A stretch of 64,000 nucleotides of DNA from Carex sylvatica. Lineage: Eukaryota; Streptophyta; Magnoliopsida; Poales; Cyperaceae. How positions within the stretch are numbered: position 1 is the first letter of the stretch; each line of letters starts with the position of its first letter. Below are positions 21,966 to 33,435 of the stretch, piece by piece. A program made the position numbers and the translations under genes. Under the pieces are notes generated by a model that was not told where the DNA came from, did not search any database, and worked only from the letters and a program-made list of their open reading frames with translations. Location of the stretch: positions 1 through 64,000 of the forward strand of contig CAXKVR010000060.1 of NCBI GenBank assembly GCA_964058845.1, in the 5' to 3' direction.

Positions 21966-22173
21966 TGTTCTTAATTGGTTTTGAGCTCCAATAAATCAAT
22001 GGTAAATAAATAAAAAATTTATACTGGCTAGCAAATATATATGGAAGTTGGCTAAATAAAAAAAAAAAAATTTAGATTCAATATAATATCAGGATCGGTT
22101 ATTTTGAAAAACCCGATCCTAATAGTTGATCATTAGAATCGGTTATTTTAAATAACCGATCCTAATAGTAGTG

Positions 22174-22925
22174 ATCATTAGAAGCATTTAACTCCCAGAT
22201 CATGTGTATCCTTGATTCAATATGTGGGCTTTCCTTCACGCCTACAAACACCGACTGTACTGAGAAAGCCCCTGTTGCTGTTAACCTCCATCCGACGTTG
22301 TCCTATGTTGTGTGCCCGCTCGCCCCCACTCTGTACCTTTCCAGTTTCATATCCATCTGCCTTAATTCTGGATAGATAATGGATGAGGGGTTTAATTTAG
22401 ATGAGCATGAACCCTCTGTTTTTTTTTTTTTTTTTTCAAGAGTAGAATATCTCATTTAATTGAGTAATATAATATACTAATGTAGGAAGTATTTGTACAT
22501 TTGTAATTAATTAATTTTTTATCAATGCAAAACAGTAGGCTGGCAATTGCCAACCTACCATCAAAAATAGTATTTGAGAATGGCCATAAGAGAGTACTTA
22601 GACTAAGGATCGTATTACTATATTATACTTGACGCAATAGTGTCATGTGAGGAGTCGCTTGATTCATGGTTGGGTTCACGAGCTATGAACCAACTTAATG
22701 CCCCAACAACAGAGTAACCTAATGGATGCTCTTGATCTTTGACCGAAACATAATAGTGCAAACTACAATCCTTAACTGAACCCCCTTTTTTTTTTAAAAG
22801 AAAAAAAAAAGTTCTTTTTTTGAAATAATAGAAAATCAATTATCCATAATAGAAAAAATTGATTTTTTTTTATATAAAAAATTGTATTTTTTTGTAAGAT
22901 TGCCTAATCTTTATGTTTGTTTTGA
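22174..22925. other. Intronic or intergenic DNA just upstream of NLR2
   Basis: A short GC-richer patch (22230-22340) is followed by AT-rich sequence with long T-runs. The minus-strand frame at 22618-22839 has no domain. Probably part of the NLR2 5'-UTR intron. Confidence 0.3.
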
Positions 22926-22981
22926 ACAGCTCACGAATGAATGAGTAAATAATAATTATATTTGAAGCTGATTAACTGAGC
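22922..22981 (+). promoter_or_regulatory. NLR2 leader: intron acceptor and twin mini-uORFs
   Basis: TTTGAACAG ends at 22929 and is followed by CTCACGAATGAATGAGTAAATAA. The two overlapping uORFs encode Met-Asn-Glu (22937-22948) and Met-Ser-Lys (22941-22952), each followed by a stop. The layout matches NLR1, although the second uORF codon and the first stop context differ. The main ATG is at 22982. Confidence 0.55.
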
Positions 22982-25720
22982 ATGGCCGAGGCAGCCATTC
23001 TTGCGGCCCTCAAGATCCTGGGCGAGATCTTGGCTAAAGAAGTAGGGAACCTAGCAATCTCAAATATTTCAGAGCTTTGCTCAACTTACACAAAACTCGA
23101 AGTGAACATGAACAACATTAGTGGTGAACTTCGGGTGATGAAAGGATTTGTTAATGAGATAGAAACAGACCATCCGAGCAATATGTCTCATGTAGCTTGG
23201 ATAAAAGAGATACAAAAGTTAGCAAATCATATTGAAGATATCGTGGTTGAATTTGCATACCTAATTGGTAACAAAAAGTTTGATCGAATATCATTTAATG
23301 TGGCAAAGTTTTTTAGAAAGCCCAACTTATTGGTAAACTTTAAACGAATTTCCTTTCAACTGCTCGAAGCAGAGAAAACCCTTAAGCATCTTGCAGAAAT
23401 GAAAGAGCGATGGGTGCCTACTACAAATGTCAGAATTGGCAAGAACTTAGACTACTCAAATAGATACTCACACAATGTGGCCGTCCCCGCACATTTCATA
23501 GATGAAGATCATCTTGTGGGCATCAAAGAAAATAGGGTGACATTAACAGAGTGGCTAAATCTTGAGGACCCGCAACTATATGTTATATCTGTTTGGGGAA
23601 TGGGTGGTGTAGGGAAAACTACATTGGTTACCAATGTTTTCAAGAGAGAAAGAAAAAACTTTGATTGTCATGCATGGGTTTCCATATCCCAATCATATAC
23701 CATTGAAAATATTCTACGGAATATAATTACTGAAATTAGTAAGCATGAGCAAAACCTTCGTATAGAAACAACTAACATGGATCTTAGAGGATTGAAAGAA
23801 AATTTAAGGGATATCTTGAAAGAAATGAAATATGTGATTGTCTTAGATGATATGTGGGATCCAAAAGTATTTTTGGATATAAGCGACACATTTGTTGATA
23901 ACCATCGAGGTAGTCGAATTATAATTACTAGCAGAATAGCTGAGGTAGTTAACATTGCTTTAGAAAGAAATAGGTTAGAACTAAAACCTTTGTTAGAAAA
24001 TGAATCATGGGACTTGTTTTGTAGAAAGGCTTTTCATCTTGAACAAAACCATGAATGTCCTCCTCCCCTAGAAAAATTGGCAAGGAAGATAGTTTTTAAG
24101 TGTGATGGCTTACCACTAGCTCTTGTTTCCATAGGTGTCATGTTATCCTTATTCGAGAAGACAGAGTCTGAATGGAGACGATTATTTGATCAACTGAACT
24201 GGCAAATAGACAACAACCCAAGTTTGGGTCCATTGAAAAATATTCTAAATCTCAGTTTTAACTATCTTCCAAGGTATCTAAAGAATTGCTTTATGTATTG
24301 TGGTTTATTTCCTGAAGATTCTCTGCTTGCAAGAAAAAAACTTATAAGGCTTTGGATAGCTGAGGGTTTCATAGAACAAAAGGGAACTAGCACACTAGAA
24401 GAGGTGGCAGAGGGTTATCTCATGGACCTCATACATCGCAGCATGTTACAAGTGGTAAGAAAAAATTATTCTGGAAGGGTGAAGAGGTGCCAAATGCATG
24501 ATACATTGAGAGAGATAGCCATCTCTTTATGCAGAAAAGAAAATTTTGGATTGTTACATGAGGATAACATGTCAGAAAATATCGATAGTTCAACTCGTCG
24601 GCTCTCAATGATCAAACTAAAGGAGAAGATCAAGCATGATGGTTATCTACGAAAACTCAGAACGTTTCTGTCAGTTGACAATGATGTACTCTCATCTCCT
24701 TTGCTATCCATAATTTTTGACAAGTCAAGATATCTTACTGTTTTGGATTTAGAAGGCTTGCCAATTGAAATGGTTCCAAATGCAATTGGAGATCTGTTCA
24801 ATCTCCACTACTTGGGTTTGAGAAGAACAAAGGTGAAATTTTTACCAAAATCTATTAAGAAACTTCAGAACTTGCAAACACTAGATCTCTGGTGTTCCAA
24901 AATACAAAAGCTACCAGATGGCATATCAGAGCTAAAAAAGTTACGCCATCTCTTTGCTGAGGTAGTGGTTGATCCTACATATAGTACATTTCATTCTATT
25001 ATTGGAATCTCTTTACCTAAGGGCATGTTTTACCTAAAAGAGGTCCAGACTATACAAGCATTAGAATCAAATGCCATTGCTGTAAAAGAATTAGGCAATT
25101 TAACTCAAGTAAGAAGCTTTCGAATAGGGAATGTGAAAGAAAATCACTCAGCAGATTTATGCAGATCATTATCAAAGATGAATTTACTTTCCCACTTATC
25201 TATCAATGCAAGTGATGAGAAAGAGATTCTCCAATTGGAAGGCCTGAATCTCCCACAACTTCAGAAATTAGAGCTCTATGGGCTATTGAAAGAACAGATG
25301 GTTGAATCCCCTTTGTTCCAATTTTCAGGAGAAAGCATTCAGAGTCTAATTCTTAGTTGGTCTCAACTACAACATGATCCTCTGCCATCTCTTTCCCATT
25401 GTCGAAACCTTACTTTCTTGTACCTAAGAAGCGCATATGTAGGACACCAACTAACATTTCAGGCAGGGTGGTTCCCTAAATTGAAGTGTTTGATGTTGGG
25501 ACTAATGCCTAATCTGATTCAAATGGAGATGGAGCAAGGCACCATGGTGAGCCTTGAAGAGCTTTACCTTTGGGAATTGGAACAACTAGTGGATGTCCCA
25601 GTGGGTATGAAGCACCTTGTTTCCCTTAAGATGATGTTCTGCACAGAAATGCTCGTTGATTTTGGGGGTTTAGCTAAAGGAAACCACCTACTATTTCATT
25701 TTACATGTGTTGTTCGCTAG
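22982..25720 (+). CDS. CNL disease-resistance protein, RPM1-like (NLR2)
   Basis: This 912-residue intronless frame is closely related to NLR1. The Rx-type coiled coil covers residues 1-150, with HIEDIVVEF at 83-91. The NB-ARC domain has P-loop GMGGVGKTT at 206-214, kinase-2 YVIVLDDMW at 284-292, GLPLA at 376-380, RNBS-D with LFPED around 442-446, and an intact MHD at 505-507. LRRs run from about 560 and contain repeated LxxLxL steps. The N-terminal 500 residues align with NLR1 without gaps, while the LRR half differs more, as expected for the recognition surface. The frame is intact, so this is probably a working intracellular immune receptor. The start is fixed by the shared MAEAAILAAL N-terminus and the conserved leader. 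Confidence 0.95.
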   Translation: MAEAAILAALKILGEILAKEVGNLAISNISELCSTYTKLEVNMNNISGELRVMKGFVNEIETDHPSNMSHVAWIKEIQKLANHIEDIVVEFAYLIGNKKFDRISFNVAKFFRKPNLLVNFKRISFQLLEAEKTLKHLAEMKERWVPTTNVRIGKNLDYSNRYSHNVAVPAHFIDEDHLVGIKENRVTLTEWLNLEDPQLYVISVWGMGGVGKTTLVTNVFKRERKNFDCHAWVSISQSYTIENILRNIITEISKHEQNLRIETTNMDLRGLKENLRDILKEMKYVIVLDDMWDPKVFLDISDTFVDNHRGSRIIITSRIAEVVNIALERNRLELKPLLENESWDLFCRKAFHLEQNHECPPPLEKLARKIVFKCDGLPLALVSIGVMLSLFEKTESEWRRLFDQLNWQIDNNPSLGPLKNILNLSFNYLPRYLKNCFMYCGLFPEDSLLARKKLIRLWIAEGFIEQKGTSTLEEVAEGYLMDLIHRSMLQVVRKNYSGRVKRCQMHDTLREIAISLCRKENFGLLHEDNMSENIDSSTRRLSMIKLKEKIKHDGYLRKLRTFLSVDNDVLSSPLLSIIFDKSRYLTVLDLEGLPIEMVPNAIGDLFNLHYLGLRRTKVKFLPKSIKKLQNLQTLDLWCSKIQKLPDGISELKKLRHLFAEVVVDPTYSTFHSIIGISLPKGMFYLKEVQTIQALESNAIAVKELGNLTQVRSFRIGNVKENHSADLCRSLSKMNLLSHLSINASDEKEILQLEGLNLPQLQKLELYGLLKEQMVESPLFQFSGESIQSLILSWSQLQHDPLPSLSHCRNLTFLYLRSAYVGHQLTFQAGWFPKLKCLMLGLMPNLIQMEMEQGTMVSLEELYLWELEQLVDVPVGMKHLVSLKMMFCTEMLVDFGGLAKGNHLLFHFTCVVR

Positions 25721-25764
25721 CTCGTAGCCAGTAACACACTCTTCTTAATTAATTTGACTGAAAG

Positions 25765-26139
25765 GTATGCCTGCACTTAATTTTCTCCAACTTTTATTAT
25801 AAAATTTGTTCTTATAATTTATTTTTGTTTGCCAACAAAAATTTGAGGATTTGCATTAGTTGTTACTGTGTCAAAATGTATAAAAAGCTTGATGTGTCCT
25901 TATTTGCTTATTTATTATTTAGAAAAAGACCAATTGCAATTCCACCATTTGTCTGAAGTTTATTTTTTATATTTTTTCCAATCTTAAATTAATTATCGTT
26001 ATTCAAACGAGGGGTTTCCTAGCTAGGAAATTGGTTTAGTGTGTGCATATTTTGAAAATCAGTATGAAATAACTATTGATTTACATTTTGATCAAGTTTT
26101 CTTCAATAGAGAAAATATTAAATTCATTTTATATTGCAG
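25765..26139 (+). other. 3'-UTR intron of NLR2
   Basis: Donor AAAG|GTATGCC and acceptor ATTGCAG|GTC match the equivalent sites behind NLR1 and NLR3 in context and position. At 375 bp it is the shortest of the three, lacking the NLR1 MITE. Confidence 0.45.
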
Positions 26140-27250
26140 GTCATTTGAATTACAGGCAGCATTAATAATCAGAGAGCATTTTTGTTGGAAGGTGGTTGTT
26201 AGATAATGAATAATTTTTTGGTTGTGTTGTTCCATCCAATATGGATTGATATGAAGTTGAGCCTCAGTTCTTTGAACTGCTTGTTTAGAGGGGGGAAAAA
26301 AAATGTGTTTTGTTAATTATCTGTAGGCCTCATACTACCTTTTGCAACTTTGTGACATCATTTGCAATTCTAAGAGCACTATATCCTGGTATCTCATGAC
26401 TCACGGAACCTTGTTTGTGTTTAGCTTTGTGTATGATTTTTATTTGAATTTGGATTTGATGATTGTAAGTTTAACTGCATTTCACATGCTATTCGGGTAC
26501 TTGGTGATAAACATTTGGAACTTTTGGCGATAAAATTCAGTTTGTGTCCTTTTTTATTAAATGGTTCGTCCTGCTACACCCATCATCTTGAAGATGCTAT
26601 CTTCGAGAGTCGAACCGGCATCTTTTTCATGAAATTGTGCTAAGTTCGCAGTTTGTGTCCTTATAAATAATAATATCTTGTTTACTAATTTTTTTAATTG
26701 TTGTTGTTCCTTATTTGGTAATGGTGAGGACAAATTGTATAAACATTGGAACTTTCTTCCAGGGATGAGGAACTTATTGGCCGAAAGGGGAAAAAAAAAA
26801 AAAAAACCTATTACAAAGAACTTAATATAACAATGTAGCTCTTGCAGATATGCCCGCAGAGTATGAGAGTAACAAATTATGTTTGCCTCCTAACAAGGGT
26901 TTAAAATTTGCTTGAAGTATGGTGCCCATAGTACGCAACAAAACTTTAATAATGTTGTTACCTAATTCTATTTAAGAAACTTTCAGACTCTCACGAGGTG
27001 TTGGATGGAATGAAATAAATTGTAATTAACATTGAAAGCACGCTGTACAAAATAACCCTCTAGGATATTTTAGAAATTCTACACTCTGTATTACCGTTGG
27101 CACTTGCCAGGGTTCCGAATTTGCATGGAAGAAGTCTATTACTACTTCAATAGAATTTAATTTGACTGAATGCGATTTCCTAAAGTAAATATCTAAGGAC
27201 GTACCCAGATTAGGTAGTACTCAGTATTCATTTCTGGCATTTTCCTTTCA
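26140..27250 (+). repeat. Duplicated 3' flank of NLR2
   Basis: Homologous to 8499-9800 and 36977-38700; shared blocks include GCCTCATACTACCTT and a TTGCCTCCTAACAAGGGTTT stretch. There is no ORF. It marks the 3' end of duplicated NLR unit 2. Confidence 0.55.
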
Positions 27251-27280
27251 TGCATGACTTACCATCATGATTTCAGTTCT

Positions 27281-27371
27281 TTCATGGTGTTCAAATGGAT
27301 AATTTATAAACTATATATATTATTTTCATGGTGTTCAAATGGATAATTTATAAACTATATATATTATTTTA
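27281..27371. repeat. Perfect 44-45-bp tandem repeat
   Basis: TTCATGGTGTTCAAATGGAT followed by AATTTATAAACTATATATAT is present twice in direct succession with no visible mismatch, indicating a recent duplication. Confidence 0.85.
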
Positions 27372-28139
27372 ATGAGTGTATGCCAAGTCTATCACTAGAA
27401 TTTGTGATGTGTTTGGCAGAATTGTGTAGAGAAATAAACTATTTGCTCTCAGAAAACTGACTAATTAAAAATTTAACATTTTTATTTTCCTTACACATAT
27501 TACATATATATACTTTTTTTAATAAAGAGTAAAATAAGGAATTTATAAAATTAAAGCAAATTTTAATAAAAAAAAATGCAATAAAATTTTCCTCGTGTGT
27601 TTTCAAAATATGAGGTATTGTATGTAGCAGTTCATTGCGGGTACCATATATAATATCTTCTACAAGATTTGGGCCAAGTACAATAAAAGGATAATATGGA
27701 CGGTTGGTTAATGGTTATAGAAGAAAAAATGTGCAAATTTCTTGTGAGGGGCATGCTCCCCAGGTGCATCAATTCCAGTTAATTTTCCATTACGAAATAA
27801 TGCTTAATTTTGCCTATCTATTTTAATTATCTTCTTGTAATGTGGTATGTCATGTATGGGGTGTTACACGACTCCTTGCCTGGGCCGTTGCCCTCATGCA
27901 AATTTTGCATCTGTTCATGTTTCACAAATCACGGGGATTAGTAGAGTAGAAGGATGTTTTTAGTTTCAAACAAAATTTCGTGGCCCTCTGATCAAGACTA
28001 GTAGAGCAAGACATGAAATTAAACAAAATTTTGCAATTTTTTAAAGCCAAAATCTGTAAAGTCTTATATCAAACGTGCAAAACTTGTTGAAACAAACTTA
28101 GATCTTCAGTAACACACAAAATAAACCAGGTTCAGAGAA
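27372..28139. other. Intergenic DNA between NLR units 2 and 3
   Basis: AT-rich sequence with no coding frame or transposon end that I can support. Confidence 0.3.
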
Positions 28140-29765
28140 CTTTGTTTGATCTTGCTACGTGCTAGTTCAAATAATTTATTATTTACATCACTACATATAT
28201 AAGAAAATATTGAAAATAAGAGGAAACATATAAAGAAAAATAATTTTGTTCACCTAGAAAATTTTGATTACAAATGAAAGTATTAGTTAAGTATAAACTC
28301 AAATTTGAATATAAATTTGTACAAGATTTATACATGGAGATGAAATACGAAGACACGACTGGAAATGACAGACGACGTGATCTCCATGTCAGCATTGTTA
28401 TCAACTCTCAAAAGTCAAAGCAAAAATTAGAGGACCGCATCTTGACTTCTTATAATAACATCAAGTGTGTTTTTAAAAAATAATATAAGAAAGAAAGAAT
28501 AAAAAAAAATTAAAGCGAGGCTGACCATCCGACAGCTAGCAGAGAAGAAGCATTTAAGGATTTTCTGTTCCCAGTAAAAAAATGCTTCTATGGACCAGTG
28601 CGGATGGCATATGCTCTCTAGAGTCTAGACTCCAGGCCAGTTAAATATGGGGTCTGGATCCCCTAAAGTAACCCAATTTTTGGGTTTATATTCGAACCGT
28701 CCGATTCGAATCTGAGCCAATCCGGCCGAGGTGGAGCGTAAGGGCCCCTTTTAATCTGACTGCCCCATTCGAATCAGACGGTCAGGATTTAAACTTAAAA
28801 AAATTGGGTTACTTTAGGAGATACGAACTCTTATATGTCCCTCTACGGAGAAAAGAAGGAACTAAAGATCCATATATAATTATGGACAAATCGTATTTAA
28901 ATTTATTTTTAAGCATCCGTGCAGCGGTAATAGAGAATCTGAACTCATCTTACTTGACAGATCAATAATGCTATAATTAATGTTGCTTCGCAAAACGTTC
29001 CATTAGCTAGTACTTTGACTTGGAATTTTGATTTTTCAAATATGATATATACGTACCAAATATTATCGAGGGCTAATTTTTATATTCTTTTACCTTTTCT
29101 TATTATACTTTTACAGTGGAAAATAATTATTGCTTAATTTTAAAATTAAATGACCAAGCAATCCTAATTCTTACAAGATTGTTAAATATTTTAAATAGAT
29201 AAAATTTAACTATCGTACAAAATTTCAATACATTATTTTTAGCAAGCTAACTAATTATCTAAATTATTATTAAATACCATATTACAATTGACATTTTAAT
29301 CCTTGTATAGCAAGCTCAGCTTCGATATTTTTATGATACGTTGAAAAGAAAATTAGGATATTTTTTCAAAAAGATCTTTTGGCATTTTGGACAAAATTGT
29401 CCGAATAAAGAATCTCGCCTTTTGCAAAGTAGTTTACAAGAAATAATAGAAAAAATATATGAAAACAATAAATTGAAAACTCTTTTGCCTAGGCATACAC
29501 GTTATTTCAAAGTCAGCGCTTTCTATTAATTAGACCCAATTCACCTTCTCACATTTCCTCTTCATATCTCCTTCCTTGTCTTTCATTTCTGTTCAATACA
29601 ACTGTCATACCAAATTCCCAGTTTTGGAGTTTTCTCATCTACACCCTCTGTTTTTTGTTGCTCTCTTCATACACTGAGCCATATATAAGAAAAGGAACAA
29701 CGGATACACAACAAAGCGTGCAATGGGTTAGCTGCAAGTAAGCATACTCCTTATTTCCCTAAATA
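28140..29765 (+). repeat. NLR-type 5' flank, copy P4 (upstream of NLR3)
   Basis: 28140-28480 matches 46440-46826 plus 51260-51310, including the CATCACTACATATATAAGAA block and a stretch ending near ACATCAAGTGTG. 28540-29160 matches 19050-19740 and 58000-58290. A leader-like block follows, ending in TTAGCTGCAA|GTAAGCAT at about 29740, a good splice donor. The acceptor just before NLR3 may be TTACAACAG at 33363. The region is interrupted by a MITE at 28650-28830. Confidence 0.55.
28650..28830. mobile_element. Hairpin MITE, about 180 bp
   Basis: Arms CCTAAAGTAACCCAATTTTT and its reverse complement face each other across a short middle. The right terminus, reverse-complemented, reads GAGTTCGTATCTCC and resembles the ends of the MITE at 57339-57517. 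Comparison with unit 2 (19130-19160) shows that this block is absent there, so it is an insertion in unit 3. The flanks TTAAATATG and TTATATG are a possible degraded duplication. Confidence 0.65.
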
Positions 29766-29782
29766 TTGATTGGTAATTGTCA

Positions 29783-29809
29783 CCCCCCCCCCCCCCCCCC
29801 CCCCCCCCC
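29783..29809 (+). repeat. 27-base C homopolymer
   Basis: An uninterrupted run of 27 cytosines, about 40 bp past the presumed NLR3 leader splice donor. Such a tract can form i-motif or, on the other strand, G-quadruplex structures and is prone to length error in sequencing. Confidence 0.9.
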
Positions 29810-30967
29810 GTCCCGACTTTATATTTAAATAACCAATCCACTAAATTTTTTGATTTAATTTTGTAGGTATTGTTTGTATTTTGGATTTAATTTTAGCTAA
29901 TTTACTCCAAAAATATGTATATATATTATTTGAAATAAACTTTTACTTCAATTTGTGCATGAGAGAAACTAATAATCATATATATGTTTCAACTTGCCCT
30001 ACAAGTTTTATAACATTTGAAATTTATGGCTTGCTTGAGATTGACAAAACTTGTTATTAATATAATATAATGTGTTTTTTAATGTAAAAATGTAAAATTT
30101 CCAAAAGCTTATTTTAAAATACATGAAAAAAGGTAAGTAAATTAATGAAATATAATCTAAGAAAAAAAATAGTAATTATTTTACACTTTAGTTATTTAAG
30201 ATAGTTTGAAAATAAATATAAGAAAGTTATAATATTTGATATTTATTTTATAGAGCTTATGCTCAATTCTAGTTTCAATTAGCTTGAATTAATATGATAG
30301 TTCCATGGATATTTTGGTCGCGTTCGATCCATATGATTCGGCTTATAATTACATCACGCTACAGATTGAGTCAGTTGGCTCAAACTTTACCCGTGTGCAA
30401 TTAATGTAGTTATAATTGAGAATTCATGTATCATTTATTCGCAATCAGAAGCCAATTTACAATGTATATCTGGTTTAATCAAGATTAGTTGATTATTTTC
30501 TTAAATTCTTTCAGGGTATTTCAAGAAAACTTAAATGCAAAATATTCATGCTGCCAAGTTGATTGAGTAGTCGGTAGAATCGGACAATAACTTGTTTAAT
30601 TTGACTGTCTCCAGCTCAGGTATGTGTGCACTCACTTTTTAATCTTGAACATTATTTATAAGAATAGCTTATTAAATATTACAGATAACTAGTTAATTAT
30701 TAAATCGGATAGAAAAATGTTGAATGAAGCAAAAAACTAGCTGATTAATAATATATATAATAACTTCAAATTTATAGGTCATTAATTAAAAATATATTTG
30801 TATATATAATAGACAAAATGTCGTATATGTTAAAAAAATATTTCAACATAGATTTCATAATTGAAATTTATTTTGGTGATGGACAAGGAGTGGCAGCCCC
30901 GGCTAGAAGGCACTACTTCTTTAGTTCGGTCAAGGAGAGAAGAGAAGGGAGATAGAGGGTTAGTACC
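29810..30967. other. Presumed NLR3 5'-UTR intron, first part
   Basis: AT-rich, no coding frame, no clear repeats. Confidence 0.3.
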
Positions 30968-31149
30968 AAGGTTGTAAATAGCGATTATAGCGCTATAGCT
31001 TTTAAGGTCCGAAAAAGCTTTTGTGTAACTATAGCTAGCTATTTAAAATCATTATAAAAGAAAATTAATTAATAGCTTATAGCTTTTAAGATTCAAAAAA
31101 ACTATTAACGCATTTATTACGTAGCTATATTTAGCTATTTAGAACCCTG
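30968..31149. mobile_element. hAT-type MITE (CARGGTT family), 182 bp
   Basis: The left end is CAAGGTTGTAAATAGC and the right end, reverse-complemented, is CAGGGTTCTAAATAGC. The flanking 8 bases are TTTAGTAC and GTTAGTAC, agreeing at seven positions, consistent with a hAT duplication. The interior repeats AGCTATAGC/TAGCTATTT motifs. The same family occurs at 55821-56325. Confidence 0.8.
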
Positions 31150-31664
31150 GTTAGTACCATATTCATATTTGAAACTTTCAAAATGATTTGGATAAAGAGA
31201 GAGAGAAAGCTCTACTTGAGCATATAAAGGCATGAGATTCAAATAATGTGTAATTACCATCATATCGTTTTAATCAACGAATGAGATGTCATATTGAAAA
31301 GACACTATGATAACTTTACATGAGCACGGTCTAGTAGACAATTAGTGTATCCAAAAAGAAAAAACCCAATTAGACTCAATATTGACAAATTCAATTACGT
31401 CCCTCCTAAGCAAAGTCATTCTCACTAAAAATGTTGATCAAGTCAACATTTCTCTCATCTATTTAATGAAACCCGAGTTTATCACGTTTTACCATGGTTA
31501 AATTAACTTCCTTGAAATAGGCATAATTTTGAATTTCAGTCCAAATCACACGTTCCACATATTGATGCGCTCATCTACTAGTCCTCTATTATTTGACACA
31601 ATCCAATTAGCTGTGACCGGAATTCCGTTTTTTATTTCTCATATCTCCGTCGTTGAAGCTAGCT

Positions 31665-31842
31665 CTCTTGTTTATATTATATCTCCAGGTAGTTTTTCTC
31701 GTGTAGTCTTCCAGTCTCCAACTGAACAAACAGGGAAGTACAACTAATTAGTATCTCTCTTGTTTATATTAATTGAACCTCTAGCTAGTTTTTCAAGTGT
31801 GGTCTTCTAGCGTCCCACTGAAGAAACAGGAAGTACAATTAA
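31665..31842. repeat. Direct duplication, about 90-bp unit
   Basis: Two diverged copies share CTCTTGTTTATATTA, AGTTTTTC, GTGTAGTCTTCCAG or GTGTGGTCTTCTAG, and AACAGGGAAGTACAA or AACAGGAAGTACAA in the same order. Non-coding. Confidence 0.7.
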
Positions 31843-31849
31843 CTTACAT

Positions 31850-33435
31850 AATTCATCTGATATACATTGCTGGTGATATACGGCATGGGATTTCATGAGT
31901 ATCGGAATCGACAAAGTAATTTATGAAACCCATACTCTGTTGGTATGTATTGGAAATTTAATGAAAAGAATGTTCGGTTCTACCGTAAAAATAGTTGTGG
32001 AAAATCCTAATTTATTTTTTAAAATGTGTGTGTGTGTTTGTGTATATATATATTAAAATTTATTAAACCCCTACATAATTCTTGAAATATAAACTATTTT
32101 ATTTGTTGAATTTACTTTTAAATCTTGTGCAATTCAAATCTGAAATCCATGAAGGATTTTGATATGTCATACAATTAATTAAGCTACTTCGGCTAGTGGA
32201 GAACCAGCAATCAGGAACGTTCAAAAACATATAGCATAAAATAATTATATTCACTCGTATTATGTATATATTATTTTATTCAAAAGTTTTTTTTACTAAA
32301 GTATCTTATATATATATATGATTCGAAAACGATCCAAAATTTGCTACCATTATGAATATGGATGCACACTTGGATCCTCAAATTCTAATCTAATATCATT
32401 CGTAAGTGAATCTTAAATAATGTTTAATGAAATCACATGCATATGGACTACGCGAGAATCTGATCCGAATCCTAATCCTAATCTGATTCATTACCAGCCC
32501 TAGTGAGAGCACCCATATAACAAAATACTATAACACAATCCCAGTAATACTGGACACTAGAAAAGTGCTTAAATTGCATAAGATATTTCGAGTTACATTT
32601 TTGGTAGTAACATATAAGTTACTTGTATACCGAAGTCTGAGATGAACTTCAATGTAATTAATACCGTAGACAAGCTTGACAAGAAGTCTGTGATGAACTT
32701 CAATGCAAGTTATCAGATCCATTAGCATGCATCTGCAAATTTGATAATTCATGTCCTTGTAATACTTGAATTTCTATTTTTCAAGCAAGACAAAAAAAGC
32801 CCTTAATTTAACTTGATTGGGAACATAAAATATGTCCTAGTTTATTTCAAAGTAACAGCAAAACACAAAGCCCATTACGACAATAATGTTACAAATTAAT
32901 TAATCCCAAAAAAAACTGTCATCTGAATATTAATTAGTTATTAATCAGTAGACTCAGGGAGGGTGTCAACAAGCAATTTAACAAAAATTATATTTTGATG
33001 ATACATTGGCCCATATTTTAGTTTAATTAAATTATTTTGTTCATTAATTATGTGAGTAAAGACTTTCAAGTTAATGATTCTATTCGACTACTTTTTTTCT
33101 CTGAATGCGATTCACTTCTGTATGTTAAGCTATGTACAAGATTTGTTAATAAATATTTCTCCAAAAAAATTGAGCGGATTATTTTTAATTAAAGCCTCCA
33201 TGTACGCCAACTAGTGTGTTGTTGTGTCTATGTATGGCTTAATTATATGCATAGAAGTGTAATTCAAACCCTCATAAACCTGGCATGCTAGACTCATTCA
33301 TGAGTGAATTTTGTCAATAGAAGTTTTACTGCATGGCCTTACCATTTTTTCTACTTACAACAGATCAAAAAATTGTGCATCATATATGAAGTAGTAGTTA
33401 AAGCTAGTTACCGTAACGCGTAAAGATTGAGAACC
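31850..33435. other. Sequence upstream of NLR3, no gene
   Basis: AT-rich. A small internal duplication (GTCTGAGATGAACTTCAATG at about 32634 against GTCTGTGATGAACTTCAATG at about 32684) is the only structure seen. The putative leader acceptor TTACAACAG ends at 33363. The uORF pair of NLR1 and NLR2 is absent here. Confidence 0.35.

Larger units (their letters stand above)
20842..22173. mobile_element. CACTA-like element, left end present, right end unclear
   Basis: The left end reads CACTAGTGGAAAAACTGG. Directly inside are about ten inverted copies of AGGATCGGTTATTT and AAATAACCGATCCT, a classic CACTA subterminal array. The array resumes at 22087-22170 in the final part. I found no convincing CCACTAGTG terminus or 3-bp duplication there, so the right end is probably truncated. 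The middle holds a duplicated UTR-like segment and an AT-rich duplication. No transposase is present. The insertion lies in the presumed 5'-UTR intron of NLR2. Confidence 0.6.

Noticed and set aside
22150..22176. TAGTAGTG as the right end of the 20.8-kb CACTA-like element
   Set aside because: It is part of the repeated CCTAATAG(TAG)TGATCATTAG unit. It does not extend into a match with the left terminus, and the flanking triplets ACT and ATC differ.
33427..33435. NLR3 start three codons upstream of the ATG
   Set aside because: The upstream codon is TTG. The ATG at 33436 gives the MAEAAILAAL start shared with NLR1 and NLR2.
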